DNA of 11,398 nucleotides from Pseudofrankia asymbiotica. GTDB taxonomy: Bacteria; Actinomycetota; Actinomycetes; Frankiales; Frankiaceae. Shown in pieces: positions 5,681-11,398 of the stretch (positions are counted from its first letter, which is position 1; the number at the start of each line of letters is the position of its first letter). The position numbers and the translations under genes were made by a program. The stretch is taken from assembly GCF_001983105.1 (NCBI RefSeq), contig NZ_MOMC01000010.1, positions 111,389 through 122,786 on the forward strand, given 5' to 3'. Below the pieces are notes generated by a model. That model was not told the DNA's origin. It saw nothing but the letters and a program-made list of their open reading frames with translations, and made no database searches.

Positions 5681-5697
5681 TGAATATTTTATACAAC
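5681..5697. promoter_or_regulatory. AT-rich promoter/operator-like motif, copy B
   Basis: TGAATATTTTATACAAC. The core ATATTTTAT at 5684-5692 is identical to copy A, and ATATTTTATACAAC matches copy C in 12 of 14 bases. It lies in a stretch without intact genes, about 160 bp upstream of the TIR remnant on the minus strand and about 75 bp beyond the SBP2 terminator. If it was a promoter, its gene is the decayed one. TGtATAaaATAtTCA is an imperfect palindrome. Confidence 0.4.
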
Positions 5698-5712
5698 CAA
5701 CGGCACGCCGGG

Positions 5713-5742
5713 GGCCGTGGCCGCCGGAAGGCCGTGGCCGCC
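5713..5742. repeat. Two direct copies of GGCCGTGGCCGCC
   Basis: A 13-base repeat at 5713-5725 and 5730-5742, period 17 bases, in the spacer between copy B of the AT-rich motif and the SBP2 terminator. A CCGGAAGG sequence also recurs just after each. Probably simple GC-rich duplication; no role is visible. The remainder of 5522-5680 shows no gene. Confidence 0.4.
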
Positions 5743-5771
5743 CGGGCCCGGAAGGGTGCCCGGATCGACCG

Positions 5772-5804
5772 CGTCTGACCGGTCGGGCGCGGACCGGTCA
5801 GACG
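5772..5804 (-). terminator. Strong stem-loop terminator of SBP2
   Basis: Perfect 13-bp arms, CGTCTGACCGGTC and GACCGGTCAGACG, around a 7-base loop, starting eight bases past the SBP2 stop codon. There is no T-tract, which is common for actinobacterial terminators. Confidence 0.8.
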
Positions 5805-5811
5805 TGGCCGG

Positions 5812-7170
5812 TCACCCGGTGCCCGCGGCCGCCCCCGTCAGGAGCTGGCCGCACCACTGCCCGGACCCGTTGTTGTCGGCGAGGTCGAAGCCGGTGGCGG
5901 TGGCGTTGACGCGTACGAACGCGTAGCAGGTGTTGGGCTTGCCGCGGTTCTGGGAGAGGTCGACGGTGCCGGGAACCAGGCCGCCGGCGTCGTAGTCGGT
6001 GACCTTGCGCAGGTCGGTGATGAATGCCTGCCGGGTGGGGCAGGAGCCGGCGGCTTCCAGGCCGCGCAGGAAGAGGTCCGCGCTGATGTAGGAGGCGACG
6101 GCGACCTCCTGATCGGGGTCGTCCAGCTCGGGGGCGAAGTCGGCCATCGCCTTCTGGTACCTGCGGATCGCGGGCGACGCCGCCTCGAACGGGGTGTAGT
6201 TGACCCAGATGGTCAGGCCCGCGATGGCGGGCCCCTGCTCGCGCACCAGCGCCTGGCTGTAGCCGCTCGGGCTCAGCACGACCTTGGGATCGCCGCCGGC
6301 GGTGCGCACCGCCGCCAGCACCTCGGCGATGCTGCTCATCGCCACGGTGCCGACGATGACGTCCGCCCCGCTGTCGATGACGTCCTGCGCGGTCCGCGCG
6401 GCGCTGCTCGACCCGGTCGTGTAGCCGACCCGATCCACGGTGTCGATGCCCTGGCTCCTGAGGCTGGCGATCAGCTGGTTGGCGATCTCCACGGAGGGGC
6501 CGTCGGCGGCGTCCTCGAGCACGACCGCCCGCGTGCCGCCCTGTGCCCTGGCGTACTGGCCGAAGGTGGTGACCGCCGTGCCCTTGGCGAAAAGATAGGA
6601 GAACGAGAACATGTTGGCGTGGTCGTTCCACAGTGACTCGGCGGTAAGGCCGGTCACCGGCACGCCCGTCCTGTCCAGATAGTCGGCGGACCCGGAGACG
6701 GCCGTGCTCAGCTCGATGAGCCCCAGCACCGGGACGTTCTCGACGAGTTCCCTGGCCGCCGTGCCGTTGGTGCTCGCCGTGGCGGCGTCGTCGCGCCAGA
6801 CCAGGTCGATCCCGCGGCCGTTGACGCCGCCGGACTGGTTGGCCAGGCCGATCCGGCCCTCGACCCCGCCGCGCGCCGCCTTGAAGGCCTCGGACAGGAC
6901 CCCACTGTCCGGATAGAGCAGCCCGACCTTGACGGCGTCGGGGGTCACGCCCGGCGCGTCACAGCTCGCCGCGGCGGTCTCGCCGGCCTTGGCGGCACAG
7001 CCGGCCGTCGCCACGAGCGCCAGCGCGAGAGACAGCGTTCCCGCGCGCGTCCGTCCACGCACCGCCCGGCGCGGCAGCTGGTGGCCTACCGGCGCGCGGC
7101 CGGGCGCCGATAATCGGCTGCTCGCTCTCGGCAGCCGAGGCCCGCCATGCCCGTCACCCGTCGCGTGCAT
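5812..7170 (-). CDS. ABC transporter substrate-binding lipoprotein, branched-chain amino acid type (SBP2)
   Basis: A complete type I periplasmic-binding lipoprotein of 452 residues with the chosen start. It would bind a small organic ligand outside the membrane for an importer not encoded here. ATG 7168-7170 has GGGAG at 7177-7181 six bases away, but leaves a long basic N-region before hydrophobic residues 45-57 and lipobox ATAGC (Cys58). GTG 7060-7062 (residue 37) would give a textbook 21-residue signal peptide, though with no clear ribosome binding site. Mature features are VTPDAVKVGLLYPDSGVLSE, FKAARGGVEGRIGLANQSGG, VNGRGIDLVWRDD, a VVLEDAADGPSVE hinge region, ADVIVGTVAMSS and GLTIWVNYTPFEAA. 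The C-terminus has a cysteine pair suited to disulfides (NTCYAF, GQWCGQ). It is only distantly similar to SBP1, so not a recent duplicate. It is monocistronic, followed by a strong stem-loop, and divergent from the nitronate monooxygenase. Confidence 0.9.
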   Translation of the reverse strand: MHATGDGHGGPRLPRASSRLSAPGRAPVGHQLPRRAVRGRTRAGTLSLALALVATAGCAAKAGETAAASCDAPGVTPDAVKVGLLYPDSGVLSEAFKAARGGVEGRIGLANQSGGVNGRGIDLVWRDDAATASTNGTAARELVENVPVLGLIELSTAVSGSADYLDRTGVPVTGLTAESLWNDHANMFSFSYLFAKGTAVTTFGQYARAQGGTRAVVLEDAADGPSVEIANQLIASLRSQGIDTVDRVGYTTGSSSAARTAQDVIDSGADVIVGTVAMSSIAEVLAAVRTAGGDPKVVLSPSGYSQALVREQGPAIAGLTIWVNYTPFEAASPAIRRYQKAMADFAPELDDPDQEVAVASYISADLFLRGLEAAGSCPTRQAFITDLRKVTDYDAGGLVPGTVDLSQNRGKPNTCYAFVRVNATATGFDLADNNGSGQWCGQLLTGAAAGTG

Positions 7171-7461
7171 GCACAACTCCCAGATGATGTCGCGCCGGAC
7201 CGCGGCGGGCTGGCGGACCTCTCCCGGCGAGCCGCGACGGCCCGTGCGGCCCGCGCCCGTGCCGTGACGTCGGTCGCGACTCGTCGCCTGTTCGCGACCG
7301 CCTCGAACGTCGCCGGGCCGCCGGTCCTCTGGTCCGCCCACCATGGTCGGCCACCGATTCCACTCTGGAACGTGAGCATAGCCTCATCCAGATGAACCAG
7401 AATTCCGGCCTTCTTTTGGCTGTCCCTGGGGAAAACTGACGAGACGGGTCTTCCTCTCAGT

Positions 7462-7480
7462 ACAAGAACCTGATTCTTGT
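7462..7480. promoter_or_regulatory. 19-bp inverted repeat, candidate operator
   Basis: ACAAGAA-CCTGA-TTCTTGT, perfect 7-bp arms, in the AT-richer part of the spacer between divergent SBP2 and the nitronate monooxygenase. It is 154 bp before the chosen monooxygenase start and 292 bp before SBP2. A regulator such as a MarR- or TetR-type protein could bind here; none is encoded in the window. The rest of 7171-7633 contains no gene I can support; 7360-7450 is AT-richer and may hold the promoters, but no convincing -35/-10 pair is visible. Confidence 0.5.
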
Positions 7481-7618
7481 TTCCCGGGCGTGGCATGCGG
7501 CGGAATCACCGTCGGGCCGCCCGCGGCGCCTCGCCGGCACGGCGCGTTCGACGCCGCCCACCAGGGGCCTCGGGCCGAGGCCTCCCGCCGTGCGCTCGGG
7601 ATCGGGCCGGCTGGCCAT

Positions 7619-7625
7619 GGGAAGG
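7619..7625 (+). promoter_or_regulatory. Ribosome binding site of the nitronate monooxygenase
   Basis: GGGAAGG, eight bases before ATG 7634. It favours this start over the in-frame ATG at 7490, whose extra 48 residues do not resemble the family. Confidence 0.65.
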
Positions 7626-7633
7626 TCACGGGC

Positions 7634-8767
7634 ATGGAGCTGCCACACGTGCCGACCAGGATCGTCTGTGCGCCGATGGCCGGTGGGCCGTCGACGCCCG
7701 AGCTCACCGCGGCGGTCGGCGAGGCCGGCGGGCTCGGGACGCTCGCCGCCGGCTACCTGACCGCCGACCGGTTCGCCGCGGACGTCGAACGGACCCGTGA
7801 GCTCACCCGCCGCCCGTTCGCCGTGAACCTGTTCCTGGGCGGCGGGAGGCCCCGGGGCGCGGCGGCCCAGGCGCTCGACGCGGCCGTCGCGGCCTACGTC
7901 GAGCGCCTCGGGCCGCTCGCCGCCCGGCTGGGCGTGGCACCCGGCGACCCCCGTCCCGGTGGGGCCGGCGGACCAGCCGGACCGCCCGGGGCGGCGGACG
8001 ACGACGACTTCGCGGCGAAGCTCGACATCGTGGTCGCGGCGCGCCCCGCCCTGCTCAGCGTCGCGTTCGGCCTGCCGACCAGCGAGGACGTCGCCCGCTG
8101 CCACGGGGCCGGGATACCGGTCGCGGTCACGGTCACCGACGAGCGGCAGGCGATCGCCGCCGCCGCTCTCGGCGCGGACGCGCTGATCGCGCAGGGCTGG
8201 GAGGCCGGCGGCCACCGCGGTGGCATCGACCCGGACGACGCGGAGGGCGCCGATGTGCGACTGGCGCTCATGCCGCTGCTGGCCCGGGTGCGCGCCGCGG
8301 TCGGCCTGCCGGTGCTGGCGGCGGGCGGCATCGCGGACGGGGCCGGGATCGCGGCGGTGCTGGCCGCCGGCGCCCACGCCGCCGTCCTCGGGAGCGCGTT
8401 CCTGCTCACCCCGGAGGCGGGCACGTCGGACGTGCACCGGGCGGCGCTCGCCGGCGGGCGGCGCACCGTCGTCAGCCGGGCGTTCACCGGGCGGCTCGCC
8501 CGCGGGTTCGACAACGTTTTCACCCGTGAGCACGGCGCCGACGCCCCGGCGGCCTACCCGCGTGTCCATCGGATCACCGCGCCGCTGCGGGCCGAGGGAC
8601 GTCGTCGCGGCGACCCGGAACTCGTCAACCTGTGGGCGGGGGAGACGGCGTCCCTGAGCCGCGCCGTGCCCGCCGGGGACCTCGTCGCCGCCTGGCACGC
8701 ACAGGCGGGCGAGGCCCTGGGCGCCGCCCGGGCCCGTCTCGCGCCGGCGGCGACGTCCCAGGGCTGA
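7634..8767 (+). CDS. Nitronate monooxygenase, class I (2-nitropropane dioxygenase family)
   Basis: A 377-residue FMN-dependent TIM-barrel enzyme that oxidises alkyl nitronates such as propionate 3-nitronate to aldehydes or ketones, releasing nitrite; predicted cytoplasmic. The class I signatures are all present: CAPMAGGPSTPEL (residues 12-24), GGLGTLAAGYLT (32-43), PFAVNLFLG (61-69), IPVAVTVTDERQA (161-173) and ADALIAQGWEAGGHRGG (181-197) with catalytic base H194. They are followed by LPVLAAGGIADG and AVLGSAFLLTPEAG for FMN phosphate binding. The start is set by GGGAAGG eight bases upstream and by the family N-terminus. A Gly/Pro stretch ending in four Asp (about 104-125) enlarges a loop. It is monocistronic, divergent from SBP2 and convergent with the export operon. 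Substrate not provable from sequence; detoxification or use of a nitro compound is the usual role. Confidence 0.9.
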   Translation: MELPHVPTRIVCAPMAGGPSTPELTAAVGEAGGLGTLAAGYLTADRFAADVERTRELTRRPFAVNLFLGGGRPRGAAAQALDAAVAAYVERLGPLAARLGVAPGDPRPGGAGGPAGPPGAADDDDFAAKLDIVVAARPALLSVAFGLPTSEDVARCHGAGIPVAVTVTDERQAIAAAALGADALIAQGWEAGGHRGGIDPDDAEGADVRLALMPLLARVRAAVGLPVLAAGGIADGAGIAAVLAAGAHAAVLGSAFLLTPEAGTSDVHRAALAGGRRTVVSRAFTGRLARGFDNVFTREHGADAPAAYPRVHRITAPLRAEGRRRGDPELVNLWAGETASLSRAVPAGDLVAAWHAQAGEALGAARARLAPAATSQG

Positions 8768-8840
8768 TGCGCGCGACGCCGGGTGCCCCTGAGGACAGCC
8801 CGGTTCCCGGGCCGAACGGCGACAGGCCTGGGAGCCGCCC

Positions 8841-8882
8841 GCCCCGGTCACGCGAAGGGACGCGGCCGACGGCGACCGGGGC
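8841..8882. terminator. Inverted repeat between convergent genes, likely bidirectional terminator
   Basis: GCCCCGGTC at 8841-8849 pairs perfectly with GACCGGGGC at 8874-8882. The 24-base interval holds a small inner CGCG/CGCG hairpin at 8851-8864. A weaker GCCCGG-TTC-CCGGGC hairpin lies at 8798-8812. Both sit in the 130-bp spacer between the monooxygenase stop and the permease stop. No T-tract. Confidence 0.5.
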
Positions 8883-8897
8883 AGGGGCGCCGTTCGC

Positions 8898-10166
8898 CTA
8901 CGGAGCCGCCAGCGCCTCGGTGGGGGAGAGCCGGGCGGCGCGGACCGCTGGGTAGAGACCGGCCAGCCCGCCGATGACGACGGTCGCGCCGAGACCACCG
9001 AGCACCGCCCAGGCCGGGAGCGTCGGCGGCCAGCCCCGCGCCGCGGCGTACCCGACGGTGGCCGCGGCTCCCAGCAGTGCCCCGCCGGCGCCGCCGAGGG
9101 CGGACAGCAGCAGCGACTCGGTGAGGAACTGTGCGCGGACCTGGCCTCTGGTCGCCCCCAGCGAGCGGCGCAGCCCGATCTCGGAGCGCCGCTCCAGTAC
9201 CGAGATGACCATCGTGTTCGCGACGCCGACCCCGCCGACGAGCAGCGCGACCCCGCCGAGGCCGAGCAGCAGGCCGGTGAAGGCGTCCCCGGCCGCCCGC
9301 TGGGCGGCGAGCGCGTCAGACGGGCGGGATACCTCGACCTCGTTCGGCGCCTCCGGGTTGGCGGTGGCGCCGAGCACGTCGCGGACCGCCTCCACCTGAT
9401 CTCCCCGCGGCCGGACGTAGATGGTCGTCGGATGCCCGTCGAATCCCGCCCTGGACGCGGCCACCGACCATCCGACCAGCGCCGCGGTGTCCAGCTCAGG
9501 GGCGAGCGGCGCCGGTTCGAGGACGCCGACGACCGTGAACCAGCTCCCGCCGAGCAGGATCCGGATGTCCGGCGAGGCGTGGCCGATCCCGAGCCGCCGC
9601 GCGGCGACGGCGCCGAGCACCGTCGCCGGGTAGCCGCTGGTCGCCTCGTTCAGCCACGTGCCGCTGGCCAGCTCGCCGCCCACGGTGGCCAGCAGATCGG
9701 CGCGGGCGGCGTAGGCGGCGATCCCGTTCGTCTCCGCCGCGGGGATCCGGCCGGTGCGGTAGACCTTCGCGTCCCTGAGCCGCCCGACCGCCGACAGCGA
9801 CTCGACTGGGCCGATCCGGCCGACCATCGCCCCGGCCTCCGCTGGCAGCGACGCCTGTCTCCCGGCCAGGGTGGTGCCCGGCGAGACGGTCAGCAGGTTG
9901 GTGCCGAGCGCGTCGAGCGCGCGGTCCAGATCGGCGCGGGACGACGACGATATCCCGACCACCGCGACCATCGCGGCGATCCCGATCGCGATGCCGAGCG
10001 CGGACAGGAACGCCCGCAGCGGGCGGGTACGCAGCCCCACGGCTCCGACCTTCACCACGTCCCCTGGCCGCATCCGGGCCGGCGCGAGCGCGCCGTCGCC
10101 AGCCGGCCTCGCCCGCGCCGGTCGGGCCGCCGGCTCGGGGGGCGCCGGGGCCGGCGGCGCCGTCAT
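8898..10166 (-). CDS. MacB-like ABC export permease (FtsX family)
   Basis: A 422-residue inner-membrane permease. Its partners are the upstream ATPase and the adaptor protein. After a 30-residue Pro/Ala/Arg-rich cytoplasmic extension come R(P)LRAFLSALGIAIGIAA with TM1 (about 53-72) and a large extracytoplasmic MacB-type domain (about 73-295) containing LGTNLLTVSPG, RRLGI and VVGVLEP. Then TM2 (about 297-320), the coupling segment ERRSEIGLRRSLGATRGQVR, TM3 (about 349-375) and TM4 (about 385-408), ending YPAVRAARLSPTEALAAP, the classic family end. ATG 10164-10166 overlaps the ATPase stop (TGATG), with GAGGTGG just upstream; GTG 10167-10169 is an alternative start. The family moves substrates such as peptides, macrolides or lipid-linked molecules out of the membrane by mechanotransmission. 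Without an outer membrane, the actinobacterial substrate is uncertain. Confidence 0.9.
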   Translation of the reverse strand: MTAPPAPAPPEPAARPARARPAGDGALAPARMRPGDVVKVGAVGLRTRPLRAFLSALGIAIGIAAMVAVVGISSSSRADLDRALDALGTNLLTVSPGTTLAGRQASLPAEAGAMVGRIGPVESLSAVGRLRDAKVYRTGRIPAAETNGIAAYAARADLLATVGGELASGTWLNEATSGYPATVLGAVAARRLGIGHASPDIRILLGGSWFTVVGVLEPAPLAPELDTAALVGWSVAASRAGFDGHPTTIYVRPRGDQVEAVRDVLGATANPEAPNEVEVSRPSDALAAQRAAGDAFTGLLLGLGGVALLVGGVGVANTMVISVLERRSEIGLRRSLGATRGQVRAQFLTESLLLSALGGAGGALLGAAATVGYAAARGWPPTLPAWAVLGGLGATVVIGGLAGLYPAVRAARLSPTEALAAP

Positions 10167-10864
10167 CACGCCACCTCGCTGACCGGCGTCCGGACCTGGC
10201 CGGCGAAGGAGTCGGCCACGATCCGGCCGTCGCGCATCCGGACCTGCCGAGGCAGCGACGCGGCGATCTCCCGGTCGTGGGTGATGACGATCACCGTGGT
10301 CCCGTGGTCGTGCAGCTCGCGCAGCAGTGTCATCACGCCGGCGCCGGACACAGAGTCGAGAGCCCCGGTCGGCTCGTCCGCGAGCAGCAGCGGCGGGTCG
10401 CCGACGATGGCTCGGGCGACGGCGACCCGCTGTCGTTCGCCACCGGACAACTCGTGCGGCCGGTGATCCATCCGGTGGGCGAGGCCGACCCGCTCGAGTG
10501 CCTCGGCGGCCCGGCGGCGCCGCGCCGCCGCCCGCGGGCCGCGGTAGAGCAGCCCGTCGGCCACGTTGTCCAGGGCGCTGACGCCGGCAGCCAGGTGGAA
10601 CTGCTGGAAGACGAAGCCGATCCGGCCGGCGCGCAGCGCGGAGAGCTCGGCGTCCGCCAGCCGGGCCACGTCATGTCCGTCGATGCGCACCGTCCCGGAC
10701 GTCGGCCGGTCCAGCGCGCCGAGGATGTTGAGCATCGTCGACTTCCCGGACCCGGACGGCCCGACGATCGCGACCAGCTCGCCACGACCGATCCGCAGGG
10801 TGACGCCGGCGAGCGCGGCGACCCCGCCCGGGTAGACCCTGGCGGCCTCGAGTAGTTCGATCAT
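10166..10864 (-). CDS. MacB/LolD-type ABC exporter ATPase
   Basis: A 232-residue cytoplasmic nucleotide-binding subunit that powers the adjacent FtsX-type permease. All motifs are intact: aromatic Y11 near the start, Walker [10 protein letters not shown] (35-43), [14 protein letters not shown]-loop FQQFHL (86-91), signature [14 protein letters not shown] (139-152), Walker B LLLADEP with D163 and E164, D-loop GALD (167-170) and H-loop H196 in VIVITHD. The pattern LGxLDxPTSG, FQxFxL and ADEPTGxLDS marks the LolD/MacB/FtsE class. ATG 10862-10864 overlaps the adaptor stop by four bases (ATGA), and the TGA overlaps the permease start. The three genes therefore form one coupled operon read leftwards. 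Confidence 0.93.
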   Translation of the reverse strand: MIELLEAARVYPGGVAALAGVTLRIGRGELVAIVGPSGSGKSTMLNILGALDRPTSGTVRIDGHDVARLADAELSALRAGRIGFVFQQFHLAAGVSALDNVADGLLYRGPRAAARRRRAAEALERVGLAHRMDHRPHELSGGERQRVAVARAIVGDPPLLLADEPTGALDSVSGAGVMTLLRELHDHGTTVIVITHDREIAASLPRQVRMRDGRIVADSFAGQVRTPVSEVA

Positions 10865-11398
10865 GCCGGCATCCCCACCGTGACGCCCTCGGCGATGCCG
10901 GGACCGGAGATCTCCACCCGGCCGTCGGCGAACAGGCCGATGGTCACCGCGACATACCGCGAGGTCCCGGCCGCCCTGTCGACGACCTCCACTCCGAACC
11001 CGCCCTCGTTCAGCGCCACCAACGCGGCGACCGGGACGGTGAGCACGTCGGCCCGCCGGCCCGCGGTGAACGTGACGTCGACCGAGGCCAGCGTGTAGGC
11101 GTCAGCGGCCCGCTGCTCCGGCAGCCCGACCACTACCTCGACCGTGGTGGCGGGATCCGCGTCGGGGCCGTCGCCCGGGACGATCCGGGTCGACACCTCG
11201 TCGATCCGGCCGGGGGTCCTCGCCCCGCCCGGGAGGGCGACGGTCACCTCGGCGCCGTCGGCGGCCAACCGCTGTTCGGACGTCTCCAGCTCGACGGTCA
11301 CGGCCTTGGCGGTCCCGGTGTAGCTCAGTACTGGGCTGCCGGGGCCCACCGGACCGCCGAGCTCGGCGGTGACCGCGTCCACCCGGACGGCGTCCGGC
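10861..11398 (-). CDS. Export adaptor (periplasmic-adaptor / membrane-fusion type), C-terminal part
   Basis: About 178 residues; the N-terminus lies beyond the right edge, and the valine codon at 11380-11382 is probably internal. The order of elements fits HlyD/MacA-like adaptors: [20 protein letters not shown] and [12 protein letters not shown] (barrel and lipoyl-proximal part), a [16 protein letters not shown] strand, [12 protein letters not shown], then [20 protein letters not shown] and [20 protein letters not shown], closing with [18 protein letters not shown]. The [18 protein letters not shown] element is typical of actinobacterial adaptors that often also carry a peptidoglycan-binding domain further upstream (not visible here). 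It would link the permease to the cell wall side. It ends in an ATGA overlap with the ATPase. Confidence 0.8.
   Translation of the reverse strand, partial: PDAVRVDAVTAELGGPVGPGSPVLSYTGTAKAVTVELETSEQRLAADGAEVTVALPGGARTPGRIDEVSTRIVPGDGPDADPATTVEVVVGLPEQRAADAYTLASVDVTFTAGRRADVLTVPVAALVALNEGGFGVEVVDRAAGTSRYVAVTIGLFADGRVEISGPGIAEGVTVGMPA

Noticed and set aside
5713..5742. CRISPR-like or tandem repeat array
   Set aside because: Only two 13-base GC-rich copies four bases apart, with no further units and no cas genes.
7462..7480. KstR- or KstR2-type steroid regulator site
   Set aside because: The repeat has arm spacing and sequence different from TNNAACNNGTTNNA and AnCAAGnnCTTGnT, so I call it only an unassigned inverted repeat.
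7490..7633. N-terminal extension of the monooxygenase from ATG 7490
   Set aside because: The 48 extra residues do not look like the family. ATG 7634 has GGGAAGG at good spacing, and the protein then begins as class I enzymes do.
7457..8998. Long minus-strand open frame opposite the nitronate monooxygenase
   Set aside because: No domain visible, and class I monooxygenase motifs are clear on the plus strand.
9432..10466. Plus-strand open frame spanning the permease and ATPase
   Set aside because: Antisense to two genes with complete family motifs; the translation is Arg/Pro/Gly-rich noise.

Overview
The window is very GC-rich, with G/C-ending codons, GTG starts, ATGA/TGATG gene overlaps, an F420-type luciferase-like oxidoreductase and several branched-chain amino acid type substrate-binding lipoproteins. 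This points to a high-GC actinomycete. A Frankia-like genome is my best guess (inference, not proven). No rRNA, tRNA, CRISPR array or intact mobile element was seen.

Layout from left to right. (1) 1-805, minus: 5' two thirds of a periplasmic-binding lipoprotein (SBP1). Its leader holds an inverted repeat and an AT-rich motif. (2) 806-1769: gene-poor. It holds one doubtful small ORF, the C-terminal heme-binding fragment of a cytochrome P450 (minus), and a possible control region (AT-rich motif, 12-bp palindrome, hairpin) before the next operon. (3) 1770-4400, plus: a tightly coupled operon of an F420-dependent LLM oxidoreductase, an APH-type phosphotransferase, a 26-codon ORF and an acyl-CoA synthetase that has lost its whole middle. 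(4) 4401-5811: a palindromic terminator candidate, an unrecognised 249-aa protein (minus), a broken TIR-domain remnant (minus), a third copy of the AT-rich motif, and a strong hairpin after SBP2. (5) 5812-7170, minus: a second, complete substrate-binding lipoprotein (SBP2). (6) 7171-7633: divergent intergenic region with a 19-bp inverted repeat. (7) 7634-8767, plus: a class I nitronate monooxygenase. (8) 8768-8897: convergent spacer with an inverted repeat. (9) 8898-11398, minus: a MacAB-like export operon (adaptor, ATPase, permease), with the adaptor cut by the window edge.

The LLM oxidoreductase, kinase, acyl-CoA synthetase remnant, P450 remnant, nitronate monooxygenase and two solute-binding proteins fit catabolism of imported organic or lipid-like compounds; the substrate cannot be read from sequence. 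The most notable observations are three different gene remnants within about 4.2 kb (P450, acyl-CoA synthetase, TIR), and an AT-rich motif, ATAYTTTATRCAAC or close to it, that occurs three times in the same orientation, each time with a minus-strand gene or remnant to its left. No convincing new multi-gene system is visible. The closest candidate is the unknown 249-aa protein next to the TIR remnant, and that link is weak.
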